NCBI GenBank assembly: GCA_903821255.1 | Contig: CAIJKT010000761.1 | Coordinates: 1 to 8,367, forward strand | From: an uncultured Lentisphaeria bacterium | GTDB taxonomy: Bacteria > Verrucomicrobiota > Lentisphaeria > Victivallales > Victivallaceae | DNA: 8,367 bases | Direction of reading: 5' to 3' | Part shown: positions 1-5,112 of the stretch, in pieces | Numbering within the stretch: the stretch's first letter is position 1 | Layout: every line of letters begins with the position of its first letter | Program-made: the position numbers and the translations under genes | The notes under the pieces: generated by a model | The model's database searches: none | What the model was told of the DNA's origin: nothing | Seen by the model: only the letters and a program-made list of their open reading frames with translations

Positions 1-14
1 ATCTTAGCAGCCAT
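1..14 (-). CDS. 5' end of an unidentified gene (N-terminus MAAK...)
   Basis: Reading leftward from position 14 there is ATG GCT GCT AAG and then two more bases before the window ends, giving Met-Ala-Ala-Lys. A strong Shine-Dalgarno sequence lies just upstream, which is the main reason to call a real start. Four residues are too few to name the product. MAAK is a common beginning of GroEL and of several ribosomal or nucleoid proteins, but no CIRCE element (the operator usual for groE) is visible in the 142 bp upstream. Confidence 0.6.
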
Positions 15-21
15 TTTGAAT

Positions 22-27
22 CTCCTT
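22..27 (-). promoter_or_regulatory. Strong ribosome binding site for the left-edge gene
   Basis: On the minus strand AAGGAG sits 7 nt before the ATG at 14-12. This is close to the ideal anti-16S match and spacing, and is stronger than the sites of the other genes here, suggesting a well-translated product. The rest of the 15-156 spacer is AT-rich. I could not settle on a convincing -35/-10 pair in it or a clear terminator for the glycosylase gene. Confidence 0.65.
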
Positions 28-156
28 TGTTATAAATTACAAGCTAACTGCAAAATAGTCTTGTTTTATAAGTTACTCCCAAATTCACTATTTTTCAAGA
101 GCGTAACGGACTGAAAACAGATTCTTTTTTGTGGAATTAATGACGCCGGACTTGAT

Positions 157-789
157 CTACATGTTCCTCAGCGGACAATTTTCGAGGCATACATTTTTAC
201 GGCAGCATTCTTTGGCATTCCGGACCAGCAGCGCATGATATTCATTGAAGAGTTCCGCCGAAGCAGGCAGATTCTCCATGAATATTTTTTGGAGTTCGTG
301 ATAGGAAATCTCCGGATCGGTTCCAAAATGTCTGGCGGAAATACGTCTGGCATAAGCGTCTATCACGAAAACCGGCCGGCTGAAACAATAAAGCAGAATG
401 GAATCGGCTGTTTCCGGCCCGATACCATTGACTTCCAGAAGCCTGCGCCGCCATTCAGCCGTCGAATGTCCGGCTGCAAGTTTTGAGTCGCGCACATTGT
501 CCATCCACCAGACGGCCATATTCTTGAGACGCCGCGTTTTGATCCGGAAAAAACCGGAAGGGCGGATCAGTTCTTCAAGTTCTGACACCGGCAGTTCAAC
601 AACTCTTCTCGGGTCCAGCGCACCGGCAGACTTTATCAGCGCTATCGCTTTTTCAACATTGTTCCAACTGGTGTTCTGCGTCAGCACCGCTCCGGTGCAT
701 ATTTCCCAGGGGGAATCGCCCGGCCACCAGTGCTGTTTGCCGAAACGGGCAAAAAGTATGTCAAATCCTTTCCCGATGCGCTTATCCAT
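157..789 (-). CDS. HhH-GPD DNA glycosylase, MagIII / endonuclease III-like
   Basis: Base-excision repair glycosylase of the endonuclease III superfamily, 210 residues from the ATG at 789. Visible features are the WWP and GAVLTQNT motifs (residues 21-40), RPSGFF (76-81), a helix-hairpin-helix NGIGPETAD (121-129), and the catalytic aspartate D144 in VIDAYARR. At the place where endonuclease III has its lyase lysine (GVGRKTA) there is glutamate E126, so a monofunctional glycosylase without AP-lyase activity is predicted. Helicobacter MagIII (3-methyladenine glycosylase) has the same change and a very similar WWP...GAVLTQNT...RPSGF layout. The C-terminus has Cys195, 196, 201 and 205, which does not match the C-x6-C-x2-C-x5-C iron-sulfur loop. 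The frame stays open upstream to a TTG at 813. I chose the ATG because it overlaps the HAD stop by only 8 nt and gives a natural N-terminus, although neither start has a strong ribosome binding site. Damage specificity cannot be read from the sequence. Confidence 0.88.
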   Translation of the reverse strand: MDKRIGKGFDILFARFGKQHWWPGDSPWEICTGAVLTQNTSWNNVEKAIALIKSAGALDPRRVVELPVSELEELIRPSGFFRIKTRRLKNMAVWWMDNVRDSKLAAGHSTAEWRRRLLEVNGIGPETADSILLYCFSRPVFVIDAYARRISARHFGTDPEISYHELQKIFMENLPASAELFNEYHALLVRNAKECCRKNVCLENCPLRNM

Positions 790-1366
790 TTGCGCTGAAA
801 ACCAGAATTTCAAGTTCTTTAAACGATTTTACGGTATAGTCCGCCTCGCGGTCATAGTCCCCGCCATTCGCGTTCTTATAATAACAGGAAACAACGCCGG
901 CGGCATTAGCCGCTTGAATGTCATGAATATAATCACCCGCCATCAGACATTCTTCCGGCGGCAGATTCCATTTTTTCAGAATATGCAGTACCGGTTCAGG
1001 CGACGGTTTCATGTGCGGGAATTCACGGGTTAGAACGGCATCAAAAGCGACCGGTAATTTTGTTTTCAGCAGTTTTTCCACGCTTGCCATAGTATTCCGG
1101 GTAATTATTCCCAGACGGATGCGGCCGGCGGCAAAACGGGAGAGCACTTCCACTACATCCGGTTGAAGCTGATTGTTATTGCCGGCCTCATGCTCGTATT
1201 TCTCGATCAGTTGCCAGCCCTGAGTGCGCTTCGGTTCCGGCCATGATTCGATGACCTCGGCGATGTCGCCTTCCGTGATCCCCAGATCGCTCCGGATACG
1301 GTTAAAATCCAGCAGCGGAACAGTCAACGTTCCGTCCATATCAAAAATTATTCCCTTATAACGCAT
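782..1366 (-). CDS. HAD-superfamily hydrolase, phosphoglycolate phosphatase-like
   Basis: Cytoplasmic phosphatase of 194 residues with all four HAD motifs. Motif I is FDMDGT, with nucleophile D9 and acid/base D11. Motif II is the threonine of IITRN (T89). Motif III is the lysine of MKPSPEP (K120). Motif IV is GDYIHD, with D145 and D149 for Mg2+. The small helical insert between motifs I and II (about residues 16-80) is a C1-type cap, as in the Gph/CbbY subgroup, so a small phosphorylated metabolite is the likely substrate. The exact one cannot be deduced. Translation starts at ATG 1366 behind GGAG with 5-nt spacing. It lies 17 nt after the HEAT-repeat gene and overlaps the glycosylase start by 8 nt (ATGGATAA), so the three are probably co-transcribed and the last two translationally coupled. 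Phosphoglycolate is released from 3'-ends during DNA repair, which would fit a glycosylase neighbour, but that link is inference. Confidence 0.9.
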   Translation of the reverse strand: MRYKGIIFDMDGTLTVPLLDFNRIRSDLGITEGDIAEVIESWPEPKRTQGWQLIEKYEHEAGNNNQLQPDVVEVLSRFAAGRIRLGIITRNTMASVEKLLKTKLPVAFDAVLTREFPHMKPSPEPVLHILKKWNLPPEECLMAGDYIHDIQAANAAGVVSCYYKNANGGDYDREADYTVKSFKELEILVFSANG

Positions 1367-1383
1367 CTGTTCTCCATATTATT

Positions 1384-2520
1384 TTACGGCTTTTTATCCG
1401 GCGGTTTAATCATCCGGTTTCTCATTATAATATCGTTTACTTTCTGGAAATTGTTGAATGTTCCTTCAGAATCATGGGTCAGTATCTTTTCGCGTAATTT
1501 TTTCAGCTTCGGTTCATCTTTTGCCGTACTGAAAATTGCCAGGAGTTCGTAATTGCCGCTCCGGCCTTCTGACTTGAACAGTTCATCATAGTCGCGCTCG
1601 AATAAAAATGCCGAATTTTGTTTCTTTTTTGCATACTCCGCCAAACGCGATTCGATCAGACCGATGTTGGAAAGAGTTACGCGTGCATAATTAAGCAGAT
1701 TTTCATCTTTCTCATCCGCCGCAATCTGCTCGAACGTCAACTTCATTTTCGCTACATCCGGGATAATCCGCTCCAATGCGATCAATATCAAGCCGCGAAC
1801 TCTCAAATCCTGTTCCCGCCGGTACTGGTCCAGCAGCGGCTGTGCAGCTTCAGGCGCAATCAGCCACTTGCCCAGCACATTGGCCGCGTTGATGCGGACA
1901 TCAACGTTGCTGTCGTTGATTTTAGACACCAGGAAAGGAACTGCCTTATCGCCCATTTTGCAGAAAATAATGATAATCTGCCAGTAATATTTCTTCGGGT
2001 CCTGCTGAAGTATCTCTGCCGTTGCCGGCAGCGCCGCCTCATACTGCATCTGGGCAAGCAGATTGATGATGCCGAACCGCATATCTTTATCCCTGGTCGC
2101 GTTAAGCACGGACAGCAGGAAATCCCCGGCCGGTTTGCCGCCGGTCAATGCCAGGGTACGCAGGCAGTTGCCCTGAACCAGTTCTGATTTACTCTCCCTG
2201 TACATTACCATTACCGGAGCGACCGCAGCCGGGTCTTTTATCACACCTAACGCCCAGATGTAGGCCGCAAGCTGCTTTTCAGTGGCATTGGGTGTTTTAA
2301 GTTTTGCGATGATCAGCGATGCAGTGCCTTTCGGGCTTCTCTCAAGCTGCTCCGCAACTGATTTTATAAAATCCAGCGAATCCCTTTCTTTAGATAACGC
2401 GAATTTGTCCAGATTCGACAGTGCCGCGGCGGAATCCTGTGCCGCCCCGGAAGCAATAAACAAAGTCATGGCAACAGCCCAAAGCCCGGACCGGAAAATA
2501 ATTTTACTAGATAACATCAT
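1384..2520 (-). CDS. Secreted HEAT-repeat protein
   Basis: A 378-residue protein with a Sec signal peptide: basic n-region (K6, R10), hydrophobic core about 13-24 (LWAVAMTLFIAS), and a likely signal peptidase I site near residues 25-28 (SGAAQ). There is no lipobox cysteine, so a soluble periplasmic location is expected. From about residue 60 to 290 it is built of paired helices in HEAT/PBS-lyase-like repeats. The clearest are around 200-220 (SNVDVRINAANVLGKWL) and 238-252 (DLRVRGLILIALERI), with the typical charged-x-R-x-x-A-x-x-x-L pattern. The fold is an alpha-solenoid for protein binding; no catalytic motif is seen. The start is ATGATG (2520 or 2517) with GGAG 8 nt upstream. It lies just after a strong terminator and leads a probable operon with the HAD and glycosylase genes. 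The partner is unknown. Confidence 0.85.
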   Translation of the reverse strand: MMLSSKIIFRSGLWAVAMTLFIASGAAQDSAAALSNLDKFALSKERDSLDFIKSVAEQLERSPKGTASLIIAKLKTPNATEKQLAAYIWALGVIKDPAAVAPVMVMYRESKSELVQGNCLRTLALTGGKPAGDFLLSVLNATRDKDMRFGIINLLAQMQYEAALPATAEILQQDPKKYYWQIIIIFCKMGDKAVPFLVSKINDSNVDVRINAANVLGKWLIAPEAAQPLLDQYRREQDLRVRGLILIALERIIPDVAKMKLTFEQIAADEKDENLLNYARVTLSNIGLIESRLAEYAKKKQNSAFLFERDYDELFKSEGRSGNYELLAIFSTAKDEPKLKKLREKILTHDSEGTFNNFQKVNDIIMRNRMIKPPDKKP

Positions 2521-2534
2521 GTCAATATCTCCAT

Positions 2535-2582
2535 AAAAAATCCCGGATTGTTGTCGAGTCTTCGATCAACTTCTCCGGGATT
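2535..2582 (-). terminator. Intrinsic terminator after the repeat-protein gene
   Basis: A perfect 9-bp inverted repeat (2574-2582 with 2539-2547, core TCCGGGA) encloses a second helix (2562-2570 with 2550-2557, one bulged base, 4-nt loop). The outer stem runs straight into six U on the minus strand (2540-2535). This is a classic rho-independent terminator for the gene ending at 2612. The U-run ends only 2 nt before the GGAG ribosome binding site of the HEAT gene. A separate 15-nt palindrome (2589-2603) lies between the stop codon and this hairpin. Confidence 0.8.
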
Positions 2583-2611
2583 GTACAGACTGCTTCAAGC
2601 AGTATTCGCGG

Positions 2612-4993
2612 TTACTTCACAATTTGTGAAAGGAACGGCACCGGCAATTTGCTCTTCACCTTTGCCTGCTGCCAGTAGTTAACATACTGGGCGGCAGTAA
2701 TATATGTTGAAGCAGCAAGACAGATCACAGAAGCCAGTGCAAGCACAAAGTACAGCATGGAAGGCTGTCCTGCGGCGCTGGTTGCGGCGGCGGTAACACT
2801 GTTTTCAATTTTTTCCAGGTCTGTCTGCACCCGCGGCGGCCCCTGTGGTTCATCGCCGGCGTCCCGCTTTTTAAGCTGAAGACCGCCTTTCTTTTCTTCA
2901 ACCACGGCTTCTTCTTCCTCCTCCATGGCCGCTTCTTCAACTACCGGAGGCTCTTCTTCCTCAACCGCGGGCTCAGGCGGCTTGACCGCCGGGGCCCTGC
3001 CGGGCAAAGACAATCCAGGTTTCTGCTCAGGAGCAGGAGCGGATACCGGAGCTGGTACCGGAGTAAGCGCAGGCTTCTTCAGAGTAAGTCCGGAAGGAGC
3101 ACTGAGATTAACAGTCGGCGATGACGGCGCAACACCGGCAGCGGGCGCTGGCGTCGGTGTCTTGGGCGCCAGATTCAGCGTCGGGGCCGACGGCGCCACA
3201 CCGGCAGCGGGCGTACCGTTAGTAGACAAAGGAGAAATCTTGATTGTATCTTTCGAAGTGCCGGCGGCGGATTTAACTGCCGTGGCCGCCGCAGGTTCTT
3301 CAGCCGGTGTCGACACCGTTGACGGGCGCAGTTTAATCGTTTGTTTCGCCCCTGGCACAACGGTCTTGGCTTGAGCAACAGTCGGCAGCGGAGAAGCAGT
3401 TTCATGCGTGGAGGATGGAATTGGCGGAGTCGGAACATGGGTCTTCTGAAGTTTTACGGTATCGTCGCTTGTATCCTTAACCATCGGCTCTGCATCCGGC
3501 GCAACAGCCTGCGGCACAGTCGGGTTGACTACAGTTTTCTCCAAGTCAATTGCCGCTGGAGCAGCACCGCCGGGCGGCAGCGGCTGCAGTTTTACTGTCT
3601 TTCTGGTTGAAGTGTCTTCCAGAATATTTTTCAAACTGCCGGTATCGGTGCTGACAGGCGCACCCTGCCCCGGAACAGGCATCACTACAGGCTTAAGTTC
3701 AACTGTCGCCGCCAGATTTTCCGGCGGCGCGGCAGGCTGAGGAGCAGCAGAAACCGGTTTAAGCTCAACTGTCGCCGCCAGATTCACCGGCGGAGAGCCT
3801 GGTTTGGGCAATACAAACGGAGCAGGCGCTCCGGCAGGCTTGCCGAGCGGTGCAAGTTTAGAAATCGGACCGCCGGCGGTAAGCGGAGTAAGCTTAATCG
3901 TCTTTTTAGTTTTAGTATCATCCATTCTTTCCAGATTGCCGGTGTCAGTATCGCGTCCTGCCAGCACATCGCTGAGCGGTGCGGACTCGGTACCTACAGC
4001 AGCAACAGGAATCGGGCCGGAAGGCGTTTTAAGCACAACGGTTTGCCGCGTCCTCGTATCGTCATCGGCCGGGCTCACCGGGTGCGGCAGAGTTGTTATA
4101 GGTATTGATTCAGTATTGACCGACGGCGCTGAAGGCGTTTTAAGCACGACGGTCTGACGCGTCCTCGTGTCGTCCGCGGGACTGACAGGGTGCGGCAGAG
4201 TTGTTATAGGTATTGACTCAGTATTAATCGCCTGGGACGGATGCGTTTTAAGCGTGACAGTCTGCCGTGTTCTAGTATCGTCTTCCGCAGGACTGACGGG
4301 ATGCGGCAAAGTTGTTATAGGTATTGACTCGGTATTGATCGCCGGTGACGGCGGTGTTTTGAGCACGACAGTCTGACGGGTTCTAGTATCATCATCCGCT
4401 GGACTGACGGGGTGCGGCAAAGTTGTTATAGGTATTGACTCGGTATTGATCGCCGGTGACGGCGGTGTTTTGAGCACGACAGTCTGACGGGTTCTCGTGT
4501 CGTCCTCTGCGGCGGCGGCAGGGCGCGGCAAAGTTGTTACAGGAACTGCTCCGGTGGCAGGTGTTGAGACAGTGCCGAGTTTCATGACCGGCACCGGCCC
4601 GGCGCCGGAAGTGATCGGAGAAAGCTTTACAGTCTTCCTGGTCTTGGTATCATCCATCCGGTCAAGGTTGCCGGTATCAGTATCGCGGGTGGCCAGAACG
4701 TCTTTCAAGCGGGTGGATTCAGTAGAAACTTGTGCTGCCGGAGCGGCGGGGGCGACACGCGGAGCGGCAGCGGTTGCGCCGAGGCTTATAACCGGAACTG
4801 CAGCGCCGGTGGCAGGCTTGATCTTTACTGTTTTTCTGGTCTTCGTGTCATCCATCCGGTCAAGGCTGCCGGTATCGGTATCACGACCGCTTAACGGATC
4901 CTTCAGCACCACCGCGTCGTGGGTAACTTCCGATGGATCAACATTCGCCTGTCCCGGAACGTTTAAGACTATCTTATTCTCGTTATCAGCCAT
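2612..4993 (-). CDS. Pro/Thr/Ala-rich repeat protein with C-terminal membrane anchor
   Basis: I do not recognise a named family. The 793 residues have no N-terminal signal peptide and one strong hydrophobic segment at about 746-768 (MLYFVLALASVICLAAS...), followed by a 23-residue tail with several lysines. This layout suggests a tail-anchored protein with some 740 residues in the cytoplasm, though the opposite topology is not excluded. The long part is low-complexity and probably disordered. It has about 15 short modules of the form T-[V/I]-x-[L/I], most followed by K/S/T-P. Three copies of an RDTDTG-[S/N]-L module sit near residues 37, 103 and 347, and a five-unit tandem array spans 151-338. 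Residues 675-702 form a Glu-rich stretch, followed by GGLQLKKRD. ATG 4993 has an AAGGGA ribosome binding site 5 nt upstream. The gene lies 119 bp downstream of the TPR gene and ends at a strong terminator. A scaffold or adaptor role is inference. Confidence 0.85.
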   Translation of the reverse strand: MADNENKIVLNVPGQANVDPSEVTHDAVVLKDPLSGRDTDTGSLDRMDDTKTRKTVKIKPATGAAVPVISLGATAAAPRVAPAAPAAQVSTESTRLKDVLATRDTDTGNLDRMDDTKTRKTVKLSPITSGAGPVPVMKLGTVSTPATGAVPVTTLPRPAAAAEDDTRTRQTVVLKTPPSPAINTESIPITTLPHPVSPADDDTRTRQTVVLKTPPSPAINTESIPITTLPHPVSPAEDDTRTRQTVTLKTHPSQAINTESIPITTLPHPVSPADDTRTRQTVVLKTPSAPSVNTESIPITTLPHPVSPADDDTRTRQTVVLKTPSGPIPVAAVGTESAPLSDVLAGRDTDTGNLERMDDTKTKKTIKLTPLTAGGPISKLAPLGKPAGAPAPFVLPKPGSPPVNLAATVELKPVSAAPQPAAPPENLAATVELKPVVMPVPGQGAPVSTDTGSLKNILEDTSTRKTVKLQPLPPGGAAPAAIDLEKTVVNPTVPQAVAPDAEPMVKDTSDDTVKLQKTHVPTPPIPSSTHETASPLPTVAQAKTVVPGAKQTIKLRPSTVSTPAEEPAAATAVKSAAGTSKDTIKISPLSTNGTPAAGVAPSAPTLNLAPKTPTPAPAAGVAPSSPTVNLSAPSGLTLKKPALTPVPAPVSAPAPEQKPGLSLPGRAPAVKPPEPAVEEEEPPVVEEAAMEEEEEAVVEEKKGGLQLKKRDAGDEPQGPPRVQTDLEKIENSVTAAATSAAGQPSMLYFVLALASVICLAASTYITAAQYVNYWQQAKVKSKLPVPFLSQIVK
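3884..3997 (-). repeat. Distal copy of a 38-residue flanking module
   Basis: Residues 333-370 match residues 89-126 in the same order: TES, L-[K/S]-DVLA, RDTDTGNL, RMDDTKT, KT-[V/I]-KL, P. The two copies lie on either side of the five-unit tandem array. Confidence 0.8.
3980..4543 (-). repeat. Five-unit in-frame tandem repeat, 36-41 residues per unit
   Basis: Residues 151-338 of the repeat protein hold five successive units, each beginning P-[V/I]-TTLP, continuing through DDTRTRQTV-x-LKT and ending TES. Lengths are 37, 37, 37, 36 and 41 residues. At the DNA level the landmark TGCGGCA recurs at 108-111 bp intervals (4083, 4191, 4302, 4413), with a degenerate copy at 4524. The first unit (PRPAAAAE) and the last (extended end) are the most divergent, as expected for an array that grows from its middle. 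Confidence 0.9.
4302..4495 (-). repeat. 83-bp exact tandem duplication inside the array
   Basis: Positions 4302-4384 and 4413-4495 are identical at all 83 bases, offset by 111 bp, including synonymous positions. The other units of the array differ from one another at many third positions. This indicates a recent duplication or gene conversion between adjacent units. Confidence 0.85.
4616..4729 (-). repeat. Proximal copy of the 38-residue flanking module
   Basis: Residues 89-126 of the repeat protein: TES...LKDVLATRDTDTGNL...MDDTKTRKTVKLSP. This is the counterpart of the copy at residues 333-370. The second half is also present as the copy at residues 37-60. Confidence 0.8.
4814..4885 (-). 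repeat. Shortened N-terminal copy of the RDTDTG...KTVK module
   Basis: Residues 37-60 carry RDTDTGSL, DRMDDTKT and RKTVKIKP, the second half of the 38-residue module. The TES...DVLA half is missing; a loosely similar VVLKDPLSG precedes it. Confidence 0.75.
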
Positions 4994-5040
4994 TTCAGTC
5001 CCTTTCTAAAAAAATGCACCCGCCTGTCTTCAATTAAATT

Positions 5041-5068
5041 AATATAAACATTATTAAATTCAAATCAA
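5041..5068 (-). promoter_or_regulatory. Possible promoter for the repeat-protein gene
   Basis: On the minus strand TTGATT (5068-5063) is followed after 16 nt by TATATT (5046-5041), a 4/6 and 5/6 match to the sigma70 consensus. It lies about 50 bp before the ATG at 4993. The spacer is very AT-rich, so a chance match is possible. I see no clear terminator for the TPR gene in this 119-bp gap, so read-through from the TPR gene is also plausible. Confidence 0.35.
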
Positions 5069-5112
5069 AAATACCCATGTTTTTAAGATAACAACATCTG
5101 CAACCGGCCTCG

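Noticed and set aside
15..156. CIRCE operator or groE promoter before the MAAK gene
   Set aside because: No TTAGCACTC / GAGTGCTAA inverted repeat is present. TTGAAA and TATAAA occur but are 22 nt apart, too far for a normal promoter.
398..1033. 211-codon plus-strand open frame
   Set aside because: It lies antisense across the glycosylase and HAD genes, both of which have clear family motifs. It has no recognisable domain or ribosome binding site.
2516..2534. Tiny upstream ORF (ATG at 2534) before the HEAT gene
   Set aside because: It encodes only five residues, and its ATG is part of the ribosome binding site region. There is nothing to show that it is translated.
2925..3374. Plus-strand open frame rich in Gly/Ala/Ser opposite the repeat gene
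   Set aside because: It mirrors the GC-rich Pro/Ala codons of the real gene on the other strand. Similar frames at 3804-4157, 4167-4376 and 4497-5009 are repeats of the same effect.
3980..4543. CRISPR-like or satellite array
   Set aside because: The repeats are 108-111 bp long, contiguous without spacers, always a multiple of three and in frame with a single long gene.
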